A stretch of DNA of 64,000 bases from Onishia taeanensis (GCF_003268885.1 NZ_QLSX01000002.1:124001-188000), one strand, 5' to 3'; shown: positions 9,437 to 19,874, counted from the stretch's first letter. Translations and numbers: made by a program. Notes: generated from the sequence alone by a model not told the origin.

Positions 9437-9637
9437 ACCCGCCACCGGTGGCATGAACGCTCGTTCAAGGAGCGAGGGTGGCAAGTCGTAATAGTGGCAA
9501 GTCAATGAAGCCGGCGATATGCCGGAAGTGCTGATTGAGTCGTGGTCTGAAGCGCGCGGTGTGAGGCGCACAGTATGAAGCGGAAGCTCGGCAAAGGGCA
9601 TGATCCACACCGATGATGCGGTGCCCAACCATGGCGC

Positions 9638-9940
9638 CTAGAAGACCAGCGGCATACGCGAGCTGAGCGCATCGTGGTAGTGGGCGTCACGGCCGATCAC
9701 CTCGTCGTGGGCCACATACTGCACCAGATAGGCCCGGTGGACGCCGACCCGCTTGAGTTCCAGATAGATATCATCGAGGGCGCGAAAGAGCATCGGCTTG
9801 CCGCGCTGGGTCAGCAGATGACGCGCGCCCTCGATATCTTCCAGTTCCACTTGATAGAAGCGGCTGCCGGCGTGGCTGATGACGCGAATTTCGAAGTTGT
9901 CGTGTCGCTTGGCGAAAGCCTTGAAGTCTTTAAGTTCCAT
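9638..9940 (-). CDS. Conserved small protein, DUF6482-like
   Basis: A 100-residue soluble protein with no signal peptide. It begins MELKDFKAFAKRHDNFEIRVISHAG and has a mixed alpha/beta pattern ending in an acidic-aromatic tail. The style and length resemble the DUF6482 proteins of Pseudomonas and Halomonas, which have no known function; this match is from memory. The ATG at 9940 follows AGGAGGA at ideal spacing. The reading frame stays open 49 codons upstream, but that extension has no ribosome site. Confidence 0.7.
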   Translation of the reverse strand: MELKDFKAFAKRHDNFEIRVISHAGSRFYQVELEDIEGARHLLTQRGKPMLFRALDDIYLELKRVGVHRAYLVQYVAHDEVIGRDAHYHDALSSRMPLVF

Positions 9941-10053
9941 GCTGTCCTCCTGGATCGCAGGCTGGTGGCCGGACTCGATGACAGCCTGCCATGAGGCCCG
10001 GTAGTGGCGGCTCTGAATATAACGGGACCCGATAGGCTGGCTCCAGATATACC

Positions 10054-10078
10054 TGGGGCACAGTTTGGCTGTGCCCCA
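10054..10078. other. Perfect hairpin of unknown role
   Basis: A 10-bp perfect stem (10054-10063 with 10069-10078) with a 5-nt TTTGG loop lies in the 259-bp gap between the two small genes. No T tract follows on either strand, so it is not a classic intrinsic terminator. It may end transcription of the 10200-10493 gene or sit in the leader of the 9638-9940 gene. Confidence 0.5.
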
Positions 10079-10161
10079 TGACGGCAATATGACATGTCGC
10101 CCTCACCGTTGTGACCCTGGCCGCTACGCCATGTTCCACTCAAACAGCACTTCCGCCACCA

Positions 10162-10207
10162 CGTCAGCCAGCACTGACGCCATCAGTGATAATCCGCCAT
10201 CACTGAT
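10162..10207. repeat. Two tandem inverted repeats at the 3' end of a small gene
   Basis: The first inverted repeat is ATCAGTGAT-N8-ATCACTGAT (10182-10207) and includes the stop codon of the 10200-10493 gene. The second is CGTCAG-N6-CTGACG (10162-10179), just downstream in the direction of that gene. Both are perfect stems without T tracts. They could form consecutive RNA hairpins at the 3' end of the minus-strand message. Confidence 0.5.
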
Positions 10208-10493
10208 AGTCGGCGGGATCGATGGCCTTGCCAAGGGAGTTGCGGTCGACCCAGTTGCCGGCCTTGGTTTCCTTGTAGCGGAACACCACCTTGTCGCCGA
10301 CCGCGACCGGGATCTCGGAATCCTCAGTCTGATAGCTGAAGGTCTCGCCATCGACCACTAGTCGGTAGCGATACAGATCGGGCATGCCGAGCCATTCCTT
10401 GAAGGGCCCTTCGCGCTCGACTTCCTGAAGTTCGCCGCGTCCCTCGAGTTTTGGGGTCCGCTTGCGGTTGCCGCGTCGAAATCCGCCTGCCAT
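10200..10493 (-). CDS. Conserved hypothetical small basic protein
   Basis: A 97-residue protein that I do not recognise. The first ~20 residues are strongly basic (MAGGFRRGNRKRTPKLEGRG). The rest alternates beta-prone segments, such as YRYRLVVDGETFSYQT and IPVAVGDKVVFRYKET, which suggests a small beta-barrel, perhaps OB-like. The ATG at 10493 has a GAGGA ribosome site 7 nt upstream. Codon use matches its neighbours, and the clear start signal supports a real gene. A nucleic-acid-binding role is possible given the basic tail, but this is inference only. Confidence 0.7.
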   Translation of the reverse strand: MAGGFRRGNRKRTPKLEGRGELQEVEREGPFKEWLGMPDLYRYRLVVDGETFSYQTEDSEIPVAVGDKVVFRYKETKAGNWVDRNSLGKAIDPADYQ

Positions 10494-10497
10494 AAGC

Positions 10498-10562
10498 TAT
10501 CCTCGTTCCACTGACTGATTCATCTGACTGATTCATCTGACTGGTTCATTAAACTGGTTCAT
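10498..10562. repeat. 13-bp tandem repeat, 4-5 units
   Basis: Units CTGACTGATTCAT at 10511 and 10524, CTGACTGGTTCAT at 10537 and TAAACTGGTTCAT at 10550 are exactly 13 bp apart. A degenerate unit precedes them at 10498. The array lies between the dnaB stop and the start of the 97-residue gene, immediately upstream of its ribosome site, so it falls in that gene's promoter or leader. Confidence 0.87.
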
Positions 10563-10634
10563 GGGACCAAGCCGGGCATTATACGGCGGCCCATTGCAGT
10601 CTCAACCATGATCCCCGCGCCGTGGCAGGTGCGA

Positions 10635-12023
10635 CTATTCGCCGAAGTGCTGACCGTAGCTGTCGGGCGCCAGATCCTCAAAGCGGGTGTACTTGCCGAT
10701 GAAGGCCATGTGCACCGTGCCGATGGGACCGTTACGCTGCTTGCCAATGATCAACTCGGCCAGTCCCTGGTTATCGGGGTTGTCCGGGTTGTAGACCTCA
10801 TCGCGATAGACGAAGGCGATGACGTCGGCGTCCTGCTCGATGGCCCCGGACTCGCGCAGATCCGACATCACCGGGCGCTTGTTGGGACGCTGCTCCAGGG
10901 AGCGGTTGAGCTGAGATAGCGACACCACCGGGCAGCCGAATTCTTTGGCGAGCCCCTTCAGGGAGCGCGAAATCTCGGAAATCTCGCCGGTGCGGTTCTC
11001 GGAAAAACCGGGAATCTGCATCAACTGAAGGTAATCGATCATCACCAGGCCGATATTGCCGTGCTCGCGCACCACCCGGCGGATGCGCGAGCGCATCTCG
11101 TTGGGCGACAGCGCGGCGGTATCGTCGATAAATAGCTGCTTGTCTTTCAGCAGATTGACCGCCGATGTCAGACGCGGCCAGTCCTCGTCCTCGAGCTGAC
11201 CGGTACGCACCCGGGTCTGGTCGATGCGACCAAGCGACGACAGCATACGCAGCATCAGCGCCTCGGCGGGCATCTCCATGGAGAACACCATCACCGGCTT
11301 GTCGCTTGAGATCACGGCATGTTCGACCAGGTTCATGGCGAAGGTGGTCTTGCCCATCGAGGGACGCCCGGCAATGATCACCAGGTCCGAGGGCTGCAGA
11401 CCCGAGGTCATGTCGTCGAGATCGCGAAAACCGGTCGACAGCCCGGTCATCTCGCCTTCCATGTTGAACATTTCATCGATGCGATCCACCGCCTTGGCGA
11501 GCAGGTCGCTCATGCCGATGGGGCCGCCGGTCTTGGGGCGATCCTCGCTGATCTGGAAGACCAGCCGCTCGGCCTCGTTGACCAACTCATCGGCCGGTCG
11601 CCCCTGAGGCGCAAAGGCACTCTCGGCGACCTGGCTGGCCGCTTGAATCAGCTTGCGAAGCGTGGCCCGCTCGCGAACGATCTCGGCATAGGCGCGGATA
11701 TTGCTCGCCGACGGGGTGTTACGGGCAAGCTCGGCCAGATAGGCGAGCCCGCCGACGGTATCCAGCTGATCGCGGTTCTCCAGCGCCTCTGACAGCGTCA
11801 CCACATCCAACGGGTGCGAGCCCTCGGCCAGGCCTGCCATGGCATTGAAGATCAGTCGGTGCTCGTAGCGGTAGAAGTCGCCGGCCACCAGCTGCTCGGA
11901 GACCGCATCCCAGGCCGAGTTGTCCAGCATCAGACCGCCCAGGACGGACTGCTCGGCCTCCAGCGAATGGGGCGGCACCTTGAGCGCAGCAGTTTCCTGA
12001 TCGAGCTCGACGGGTTCGTTCAT
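10635..12023 (-). CDS. dnaB: Replicative DNA helicase DnaB
   Basis: A 462-residue hexameric replicative helicase. The N-terminal domain carries PHSLEAEQSVLGGLMLDNSAWD at residues ~15-40. The RecA-like domain shows Walker A AGRPSMGKTTFAMN near residue 210, Walker B IGLVMIDYLQLM, and the arginine-finger region GSLKGLAKE/SQLNRSLEQRP. The length is normal and there is no intein. The ATG at 12023 is taken as start; a GTG four codons upstream is also possible. Its distance from rplI is larger than in Pseudomonas because the porin gene intervenes. Confidence 0.95.
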   Translation of the reverse strand: MNEPVELDQETAALKVPPHSLEAEQSVLGGLMLDNSAWDAVSEQLVAGDFYRYEHRLIFNAMAGLAEGSHPLDVVTLSEALENRDQLDTVGGLAYLAELARNTPSASNIRAYAEIVRERATLRKLIQAASQVAESAFAPQGRPADELVNEAERLVFQISEDRPKTGGPIGMSDLLAKAVDRIDEMFNMEGEMTGLSTGFRDLDDMTSGLQPSDLVIIAGRPSMGKTTFAMNLVEHAVISSDKPVMVFSMEMPAEALMLRMLSSLGRIDQTRVRTGQLEDEDWPRLTSAVNLLKDKQLFIDDTAALSPNEMRSRIRRVVREHGNIGLVMIDYLQLMQIPGFSENRTGEISEISRSLKGLAKEFGCPVVSLSQLNRSLEQRPNKRPVMSDLRESGAIEQDADVIAFVYRDEVYNPDNPDNQGLAELIIGKQRNGPIGTVHMAFIGKYTRFEDLAPDSYGQHFGE

Positions 12024-12115
12024 GGAGTCGGGCACCTTCGGTGATTCGGTAAGCGGCGCTCATTCTACCCCATCCCTGCGACACACCCCATTCCTGACCG
12101 GGCTTCCTGGCAACG

Positions 12116-12145
12116 AAAAAACCCGCTGGCCCTGAGGCACGCGGG
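12116..12145 (-). terminator. Terminator downstream of porin gene
   Basis: On the minus strand a CCCGC/GCGGG stem with an inner GCC/GGC pairing is followed by six T (complement of 12116-12121). It lies about 87 nt past the porin stop. A second, stronger hairpin without T tract (AGGGCGGGCGT, 12173-12183, with 12190-12200) sits between them. Confidence 0.65.
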
Positions 12146-12231
12146 AAGGATCGATACACCGAGCTGGCGACGAGGGCGGGCGTCGCGACACGCCCGCCCT
12201 GTCGTTACATGCAGTATGGTTGAGTTTTACA

Positions 12232-13812
<1,581 letters not shown>

Positions 13813-13901
13813 ATGACCGGCGAGAATGGATATCGCCGATGTCATCGAATAGCCCCTGAACGACCCCTTCCACAAAACAGGAGTCATCGTTCAAAGCAAA
13901 A

Positions 13902-13915
13902 CTTAATCGTTTAAG
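13902..13915. promoter_or_regulatory. LacI-family-like operator 2 of porin gene
   Basis: The sequence CTTAATCGTTTAAG matches operator 1 at 12 of 14 positions and is itself nearly palindromic. The centres are 103 bp apart, close to a whole number of helical turns, which would suit repression by looping. The rest of the gap 13816-14065 holds nothing I can identify. Confidence 0.5.
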
Positions 13916-14065
13916 CCCGCCCCCGCAAAAGGAAATCGACCCTGTTCCGACCAATGTCTAAACAAGATGGGGGAGCGCTATCAGTCGAACCGTCATCCGC
14001 AGTGGCAGTTCCATCAGGCGGCGGACTGCCCATATCGGGAAGGTCGAAGGACGAAAAGCGCGCAC

Positions 14066-14099
14066 AAAAAAAGACACACAGGGAAATCCCCGTGTGTCT
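14066..14099 (-). terminator. Terminator of the rpsF-rplI operon
   Basis: On the minus strand a stem GACACAC-GGG around an ATTT loop is followed by seven T (complement of 14066-14072). It lies about 60 nt after the rplI stop codon and closes the ribosomal protein operon. Confidence 0.85.
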
Positions 14100-14160
14100 C
14101 TTCATGTCGTGCGTCACGTCATGCGCATCGAAGATGCAGCGTGACTCGCTCGGCGACGAC

Positions 14161-14607
14161 TTACTCGGCGACGATTACCACGCGCACGCTGGATGCCACT
14201 TCGGCATGCAGCTGCAGGTCGATATCGTATTCGCCAGTCCGGCGAAGCGGACCTTCCGGCATGCGGACTTCGCTCTTGGCGAGGTCGATGCCGGCCTGGG
14301 CGATGGCTTCGGCCAGGTCGCGCGGACCGATGGAACCGAACAGCTTGCCGTCTTCGCCAGACTTGGCGACCAGCGAGAGCTCGATTTCGGCCAGCTGTGC
14401 AGCGCGGGCTTCGGCTTCGGCCTTGCGCTCGGCGGCCTGAGCTTCAAGCTCGGCACGCTGGGCTTGGAAGGCTTCCAGGTTTTCTTTGGTTGCCGGAACG
14501 GCCAAGCCGTAAGGCATCAGGTAGTTACGGCCGTAACCGGGCTTGACGGTGACCTTGTCACCCAGGCCGCCCAGCTTGCCAATGTTGTCGAGCAGAATGA
14601 CTTCCAT
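14161..14607 (-). CDS. rplI: 50S ribosomal protein L9
   Basis: A 148-residue L9. The N-terminal rRNA-binding domain begins [30 protein letters not shown], the family signature, followed by the long connecting helix rich in Glu and Ala, and a C-terminal domain. The length matches E. coli. It is the last gene of the rpsF-rpsR-DUF2232-rplI operon. Confidence 0.97.
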   Translation of the reverse strand: MEVILLDNIGKLGGLGDKVTVKPGYGRNYLMPYGLAVPATKENLEAFQAQRAELEAQAAERKAEAEARAAQLAEIELSLVAKSGEDGKLFGSIGPRDLAEAIAQAGIDLAKSEVRMPEGPLRRTGEYDIDLQLHAEVASSVRVVIVAE

Positions 14608-14622
14608 CTCGTGAACCTCTTG

Positions 14623-15474
14623 TCAGACGCTGCGGGCCAGACGCGTGCGGAAGTCCGCAAACGTATCGATCAGAGCCAACAGCAGCACAATCAGAATCGT
14701 GGGCCAAGTAGTGATCAGCAGTACGTAAAAGATCACCAACCAGAGCCCCTTCATCCCCTTGAGACCAATAATTCCGTGAATCAGCGCGATGCCCGCGATC
14801 AGCAGGGGTACCCAGGCAAGAATCGCCAGCCCCGGCAACGCCAGCAGCGAGCCGAGAATCCCCAGCACCACCAGGGTCACCAGCTCCCGCGGCGCCAGCC
14901 GCAAGGAGTGAAACTCCTCGCGGAAGCCGCCGGGGTTATAGAGCCCGGATTGCCAGCCGCGCGCCATGGCCAGGCAGGCCACGGCGAGCAGCAGCACGAT
15001 GATGCCGCTGACACCACCGACGATCAGGGTCGCGAGTGCCTCGGTGGAGATGCCCTGACGGGTCAACTCCTCCAGCATTCGCTGGGCCTCCGGCGAGCTC
15101 TGACTGAGCTGATCGATCAGTGCCTGGCTGCCACCCGGTGGCAGAAAGACCCCCAGCTGGACCATGGCGGCTCCGGCTAGCGAGCCGCTGATCAGCGCCT
15201 CGGACCAGCGCAGGCGCTCTCTGAGCACCACGCCCATCAGAGTCACCAGCAGCAGGGTCGCCAGCGGGATCACATCTCCCTGAACCCACCACCATCCTGC
15301 AGGCAGGCCGGCAGCCAGGATCACCGGCAACGCCGATGCCATGCCCTGGCGCAGAGTGACCAAGCCAGCGATGGCGGCACTCATCCAGAACAACCAAGGC
15401 ACCAGCCCTGCAAGCGCGGCCCCTCCGGCAGCGTAGGGCAGCCCCCGCATCATCCAGCGGGCAATCGACAGCAT
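14623..15474 (-). CDS. DUF2232 family membrane protein
   Basis: A 283-residue integral membrane protein with about eight hydrophobic segments. Proteins of this family (DUF2232, YybS-like) commonly lie between rpsR and rplI in Pseudomonas and relatives, which supports the assignment. The function is unknown. The ATG at 15474 is preferred; a GTG one codon earlier is possible. No strong ribosome site is seen, and it starts 12 nt after the rpsR stop, suggesting translational coupling. Confidence 0.8.
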   Translation of the reverse strand: MLSIARWMMRGLPYAAGGAALAGLVPWLFWMSAAIAGLVTLRQGMASALPVILAAGLPAGWWWVQGDVIPLATLLLVTLMGVVLRERLRWSEALISGSLAGAAMVQLGVFLPPGGSQALIDQLSQSSPEAQRMLEELTRQGISTEALATLIVGGVSGIIVLLLAVACLAMARGWQSGLYNPGGFREEFHSLRLAPRELVTLVVLGILGSLLALPGLAILAWVPLLIAGIALIHGIIGLKGMKGLWLVIFYVLLITTWPTILIVLLLALIDTFADFRTRLARSV

Positions 15475-15486
15475 CACGCGAACGGC

Positions 15487-15714
15487 TTACTGGTGGCTAT
15501 CGGAGTACGGCAGCAGAGCCAGGTAGCGCGCGCGCTTGATAGCGCTGGACAGCTGACGCTGGTAGCGTGCCTTGGTACCGGTGATGCGGCTCGGAACGAT
15601 CTTGCCGGTCTCGGTGACGTAGGCCTTGAGAGTGTCCAGATCTTTATAGTCGATCTGCTTCACGCCTTCGGCGGTAAAACGGCAAAACTTACGGCGACGG
15701 AAAAAGCGTGCCAT
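15487..15714 (-). CDS. rpsR: 30S ribosomal protein S18
   Basis: A 75-residue S18. It begins [25 protein letters not shown] and contains the conserved core [34 protein letters not shown]18 forms a heterodimer with S6 on the ribosomal platform; both are encoded together here. The ribosome site GGAGG lies just upstream. Confidence 0.97.
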   Translation of the reverse strand: MARFFRRRKFCRFTAEGVKQIDYKDLDTLKAYVTETGKIVPSRITGTKARYQRQLSSAIKRARYLALLPYSDSHQ

Positions 15715-15738
15715 GTAAAATCCTCCTGGCGGTGCGTA

Positions 15739-16122
15739 TCAGTTAGCTTCAGCGGTTTCGGTACGTTCGCGCGGCTTGTCTTCGCGACGCGGACGCTTTT
15801 CTTCCGCCGGCTTCATCATCGGTGAAGCTTCGGTGATGGCTTCCTTGCAACGCACGACCAGGCTACGGATGATCGCATCGTTGAAGCGGAAGATATTCTC
15901 GATTTCTTCGAGGGTCTCGCCGCTGCACTCGACGTTCATCAGCACGTAGTGAGCCTTGTGGATCTTGTTGATCGGATACGCCAGGTGACGACGGCCCCAA
16001 TCTTCCAGACGATGAACGCTGCCGCCGCTCTCGGTGACGAGGCTGGTGTAACGTTCGACCATCGCCGGAACCTGTTCGCTCTGGTCCGGGTGGACCATGA
16101 ACACGATTTCATAATGACGCAT
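15739..16122 (-). CDS. rpsF: 30S ribosomal protein S6
   Basis: A 127-residue S6 with the standard start [25 protein letters not shown] and the segment [23 protein letters not shown]. The C-terminus is charged ([21 protein letters not shown]). E. coli S6 is modified by RimK with C-terminal glutamates; here the tail ends in Ala-Asn, so RimK modification is uncertain. The ATG at 16122 follows AAAGGAG; upstream in-frame sequence is the leader, not protein. Confidence 0.96.
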   Translation of the reverse strand: MRHYEIVFMVHPDQSEQVPAMVERYTSLVTESGGSVHRLEDWGRRHLAYPINKIHKAHYVLMNVECSGETLEEIENIFRFNDAIIRSLVVRCKEAITEASPMMKPAEEKRPRREDKPRERTETAEAN

Positions 16123-16265
16123 AGTGTCTCCTTTCGGTTTGACAGCTTCCATAGGGCTATGTCGAAGGTCAGCCTTCGCAGCACCAGGGGAAGCAAGGAG
16201 TGATTTAACGGGTGTGTTGTCTGGCCGCAGTCCGACCAAGCCGGACAATTGTAGTGACCGTCTGG
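16123..16265 (-). promoter_or_regulatory. rpsF leader with three hairpins
   Basis: Between the rlmB stop and rpsF lie three perfect small hairpins: GTCCG/CGGAC (16230-16246), CGAAGG/CCTTCG with a 4-nt loop (16163-16178) and CATAG/CTATG (16150-16161). Many bacteria carry an S6:S18-binding autoregulatory RNA here, marked by an exposed CCG; the first hairpin contains CCG. Assignment to that motif is tentative. Confidence 0.4.
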
Positions 16266-17054
16266 CTAGCTTGCAAGCTGGCGCTGCCGCAGAGCCTCGA
16301 ACAGGCAGATACCGGTGGCCACCGAGACGTTGAGGCTCGACACGCTGCCCACCATCGGCAACTTGACCAGGTTATCGCAGGCTTCGCGCGTCAGCCGCCG
16401 CATGCCCTTGCCTTCGGCGCCCATCACCAGCGCGCAGGGCCCGCTGAAATCGCCGTCGAAGACGCTGGCGTCGGCTTCGCCGGCGGTGCCGGTGATCCAT
16501 ACGCCGTGATCTTTCAGCTTGCCCATGGCCCGCGCCAGGTTGGTGACCTGATAGACCGGCACGCTCTCGGCAGCCCCGCAGGCGACCTTGCGCACGGTGG
16601 CGTTGAGCGGCGCGGCCTTATCCTTGGGCACGATGACGCCATCCACGCCGGCCGCATCGGCGCTGCGCAGGCAGGCACCGAAGTTGTGCACGTCGGTGAC
16701 ACCATCGAGGATCAGCAACAGCGGCGGCGTGTCCTTGGTCCAGCCCTTGAGCCGGAGCCACAGAGACTCTTCGCCCTCGACCGATAGCGGCGGACAGAAG
16801 GCCACGATGCCCTGATGCGCCGCGCCCTGGGCCAGCGCATCGAGGGTGTCGCGGGGCTGGAGCTGGACGCGGGTACCGAGACGACGAGCTTCGTCGAGCA
16901 GCTCGGCCAGGCGAGCCCCTGCATTGCCGTCCTGCACCCAGAGTTCGCGCGGGGCCTCGCCCCTCGCCAGCAGGGCGCGCACCGCGTGCACGCCATATAC
17001 CGCATCGAGGCCAGCGGGGGCCTTGGGCCCACGCTGGCCGGGACGTCGTTTCAT
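16266..17054 (-). CDS. rlmB: 23S rRNA (guanosine-2'-O-)-methyltransferase RlmB
   Basis: A 262-residue SPOUT-class enzyme that methylates G2251 of 23S rRNA. An N-terminal substrate-binding domain ([24 protein letters not shown]) is followed by the SPOUT domain. The knotted SAM site appears as [39 protein letters not shown] and [27 protein letters not shown]. The ATG at 17054 follows AGGAAA. It lies just after rnr, the usual enterobacterial and pseudomonad order. Confidence 0.94.
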   Translation of the reverse strand: MKRRPGQRGPKAPAGLDAVYGVHAVRALLARGEAPRELWVQDGNAGARLAELLDEARRLGTRVQLQPRDTLDALAQGAAHQGIVAFCPPLSVEGEESLWLRLKGWTKDTPPLLLILDGVTDVHNFGACLRSADAAGVDGVIVPKDKAAPLNATVRKVACGAAESVPVYQVTNLARAMGKLKDHGVWITGTAGEADASVFDGDFSGPCALVMGAEGKGMRRLTREACDNLVKLPMVGSVSSLNVSVATGICLFEALRQRQLAS

Positions 17055-17111
17055 GATCGGCTTTTCCTGATAGTTCGTAGCATGCCGGCGCCTGGCCATG
17101 ATGCTCAGCGA

Positions 17112-17145
17112 TAAGCACCTGGCCTTGTTTTAAGCACCTGGCCTT
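17112..17145. repeat. Two direct copies of a 15-bp sequence
   Basis: The 15-mer TAAGCACCTGGCCTT occurs at 17112-17126 and 17131-17145, a 19-bp period, in the short gap between rnr and rlmB. It is a two-unit member of the tandem repeat class. Confidence 0.75.
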
Positions 17146-17155
17146 ACGCCTTTGC

Positions 17156-19549
17156 TCAGCGCTTGGCGCCGCCGCCCCGCGGCTTGCGCGGCCCGCGGCG
17201 ACGGCCTGACTTGGGCTTGTCGCCCTTGGGCTTATCACCTTGCGGCTTGTCGCTGCCCGCCTGCTCGGTGCCCGGCTTGCGGCGCGGCGCACGCTTTTGA
17301 CGCGGCTTGTCGTCGACCAGATCGAAGTCGATCTTGCGGTCGTCGAGATCGACCCTTGCGACCTGCACGGTGACACCGTCGCCCAGCCGATAGCTGACGC
17401 CGGAACGCTCGCCCTTGAGGCGATGCTTCTCGGCCTCGTAGTGGTAGTAGTCGGAGGGCAGCGAGGTGACGTGCACCAGCCCTTCGACATAGACATCATC
17501 GAGGCGCACGAAGATACCGAACTGGGTAACCGAGGCGATGGTGCCTTCGAAGACATCGCCGACCTTGTCGGACATGAACTCGCACTTGAGCCAGTCTTCC
17601 ACGTCGCGGGTGGCATCGTCGGCGCGCCGCTCGGTCATCGAGCAGTGCTCGCCGAAGTGCACCATCTGCTCGAAGGAGTACGGTGCCCAGCGGCTGGGCG
17701 GCTCCACCGAGGCGCCGTCGGCGCGCAGCACGGTCGAGGTCTGGCGCGGCCCACGGATCACCGAGCGAATGGCGCGGTGCACCAGCAGATCCGGATAGCG
17801 GCGGATCGGCGAGGTGAAGTGAGCATAGGCCGGATAAGCCAGGCCGAAGTGCCCTTCGTTCTGGGGCGAATATACCGCCTGGTTCATCGAACGCAGCATC
17901 ACCGTCTGGATGATATCGGCATCCGGGCGATCCTTGATGACCTCGCGCAGCGCCTGATAGTCCTGCGGCGTCGGCTCGTCGCCGCCCCCCAGGGAAAGAC
18001 CCAGCTCGTTGAGGAACAGGCGCAGGCGATCCAGACGCTCAGGCGTCGGCGGCTGGTGAATGCGATACAACGCCGGGAGATCATGCTTGTCGAGGAAGCG
18101 CGCGGTGGCGACGTTGGCTGCCAGCATGCACTCTTCGACGATCTTGTGGGCGTCGTTGCGCGAGCGCGGGACGATGGAGTCGATCTTGCGCTCTTCGTTG
18201 AAGAGGATCGCCGTCTCGGTGGTCTCGAAGTCGATGGCCCCGCGCTCGCTGCGCGCGGTGCGCAGCAGCTGATAGAGCTCGTGCAGCTGCTTGATCGACG
18301 GTACCAGGGAGGCGTACTCATCACGCAGTGCCTGGCCTTCGGGGCTCTCCGGCTCCTGCAGGATCTTGCCGACCTTGTTGTAGGTCAGTCGCGCATGAGA
18401 CTGGAAGACCGCCTCATAGAAGCGGTAGCGGCTGATAGCGCCGGTTTTGGAGATATTCATCTCGCAGACCAGGGCCAACCGGTCGACCGCCGGGTTCAGC
18501 GAGCACAGGCCGTTGGAGAGCAGCTCGGGCAGCATCGGCACGACCTGGCCCGGGAAGTACACCGAGTTGCCGCGCACCAGTGCCTCTTCATCCAGCGCAC
18601 TGCCGGGCCGCACATAGTGCGAGACGTCGGCGATGGCGACGATCAGCTTCCAACTGCCGGACTTGGTCTGGTAGGCGCAGATAGCGTCGTCGAAGTCTTT
18701 GGCGCTTTCATCATCGATGGTCACCAGCGGCAGGTGACGCAGATCGATGCGATGCGCCTTGTCGTCCTCGGCGACCTCGGCGGACATCGAGCCGATCTGC
18801 TCGTCCACCGCCGGCGGGAATTCGTCCGGGATATTGTAGCTGCGGATGGCGATGCCGATTTCCATCCCCGGGTCCATGCGCTCGCCGAGCACCTCGGTGA
18901 CCTCACCCACTGGCTGCTTGCGGGTCTCGGGCTGCTGGACGATCCGCGCCGATACGACCTGTCCGTCCTGAGCGCCACCGCTGGCGCTATGGGGAATCAG
19001 CACTTCCTGAGAGATGCGGCTGTTCTCGGGAATCAGCACCGCGAACTCGTCGTTGTTCTGACGATAGATGCCCACCACGGTCTGGGTGTTGCGAGCGATG
19101 ACTTCGGCGATGGTTGCCTCATCACGGCCACGGCGATCGCGGCCGCTTACACGCACCAGCACATGATCGCCGTGGAAGACACGGCGCATCTGGCGTGGCG
19201 GCAATACCAGGTCAGGCTTTTTGCCGTCGTCGCGGAGGATGAAGCCGAAGCCGTCGCGGTGCCCGAGCACCTTGCCCTTGATCAGATCGAGCTTGTCGAT
19301 CAGCGCGTAGGCGCCGCGGCGGTTGCGCAGCACCTGGCCGTCGCGCTCCATCGCCGCCAGGCGACGGCGCACGGCTTCTAGCTGATCGTCGTCCTCGAGG
19401 CCCAGCAGCCGGCTCATGTTCTCATGAGTCATCGGCTTGCCGGCCTCTTCGAGGCGGCGCAGGAGGTATTCGCGGCTGGGTACCGGATTATCGTACTTGT
19501 GGGCTTCACGTTCCGCGTGGGGATCGTCGCTGAGCGTCCACTGAGTCAT
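17156..19549 (-). CDS. rnr: Ribonuclease R
   Basis: A 797-residue 3'-5' exoribonuclease of the RNase II/R family. The order is an N-terminal winged-helix region, cold-shock domains, the RNB domain (DLRHLPLVTIDDESAKDFDDAICA, with the catalytic Asp cluster), an S1 domain (FEGTIASVTQFGIFVRLDDVYVEGLVHV) and a basic tail. The tail contains a GDKPK-type repeat and many Arg, Lys and Gly. The ATG at 19549 follows AAGGA; an upstream in-frame extension of 44 residues overlaps the divergent tRNA promoter region and is unlikely. It degrades structured RNA in ribosome quality control and trans-translation. Confidence 0.95.
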   Translation of the reverse strand: MTQWTLSDDPHAEREAHKYDNPVPSREYLLRRLEEAGKPMTHENMSRLLGLEDDDQLEAVRRRLAAMERDGQVLRNRRGAYALIDKLDLIKGKVLGHRDGFGFILRDDGKKPDLVLPPRQMRRVFHGDHVLVRVSGRDRRGRDEATIAEVIARNTQTVVGIYRQNNDEFAVLIPENSRISQEVLIPHSASGGAQDGQVVSARIVQQPETRKQPVGEVTEVLGERMDPGMEIGIAIRSYNIPDEFPPAVDEQIGSMSAEVAEDDKAHRIDLRHLPLVTIDDESAKDFDDAICAYQTKSGSWKLIVAIADVSHYVRPGSALDEEALVRGNSVYFPGQVVPMLPELLSNGLCSLNPAVDRLALVCEMNISKTGAISRYRFYEAVFQSHARLTYNKVGKILQEPESPEGQALRDEYASLVPSIKQLHELYQLLRTARSERGAIDFETTETAILFNEERKIDSIVPRSRNDAHKIVEECMLAANVATARFLDKHDLPALYRIHQPPTPERLDRLRLFLNELGLSLGGGDEPTPQDYQALREVIKDRPDADIIQTVMLRSMNQAVYSPQNEGHFGLAYPAYAHFTSPIRRYPDLLVHRAIRSVIRGPRQTSTVLRADGASVEPPSRWAPYSFEQMVHFGEHCSMTERRADDATRDVEDWLKCEFMSDKVGDVFEGTIASVTQFGIFVRLDDVYVEGLVHVTSLPSDYYHYEAEKHRLKGERSGVSYRLGDGVTVQVARVDLDDRKIDFDLVDDKPRQKRAPRRKPGTEQAGSDKPQGDKPKGDKPKSGRRRGPRKPRGGGAKR

Positions 19550-19748
19550 ACGCAAGGCGTCCTTAATAAGGGAAAAACGATGCACCACGGACGTGAGGCA
19601 AGAATTCGTGTGTTCATTAACATCGCGCCAGTATAGCGTCGCAAAGAGCCCGACCCAACCATAACCGTGACTACGTCTCAAGCATTCGGCGGTCAGATCC
19701 TGGTTGGCCCGCGCGCAGAAAAATCTTTCTGGCGCCCCGGCCCACGTC

Positions 19749-19776
19749 TTGCATTGTCACATGGAATCGGTATTAT
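19749..19776 (+). promoter_or_regulatory. Promoter of the tRNA-Leu array
   Basis: A -35 element TTGCAT (19749-19754) and a -10 element TATTAT (19771-19776) are separated by 16 bp. They are followed by a GC-rich stretch (ACCGCCC) before the first tRNA at 19788. A GC-rich discriminator of this kind is typical of stringently controlled stable RNA promoters. Confidence 0.6.
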
Positions 19777-19787
19777 ACCGCCCACTT

Positions 19788-19874
19788 GCCCGGGTGGCGG
19801 AATTGGTAGACGCGCTAGCTTCAGGTGCTAGTGTCCGTATGGACGTGGAGGTTCAAGTCCTCTCCCGGGCACCA
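19788..19874 (+). tRNA. tRNA-Leu(CAG), copy 1
   Basis: An 87-nt class II tRNA with encoded CCA. The acceptor pairs GCCCGGG with CCCGGGC. The anticodon loop TTCAGGT between CTAGC and GCTAG gives anticodon CAG, reading the CUG Leu codon, and a long variable arm follows. It is the first of four copies in tandem. Confidence 0.96.

Noticed and set aside
17240-19381. Very long open frame (713 codons) on the plus strand
   Set aside because: It is antisense to rnr, has atypical composition (His, Gln, Ala and Arg rich) and no ribosome site; it is a GC-driven shadow.
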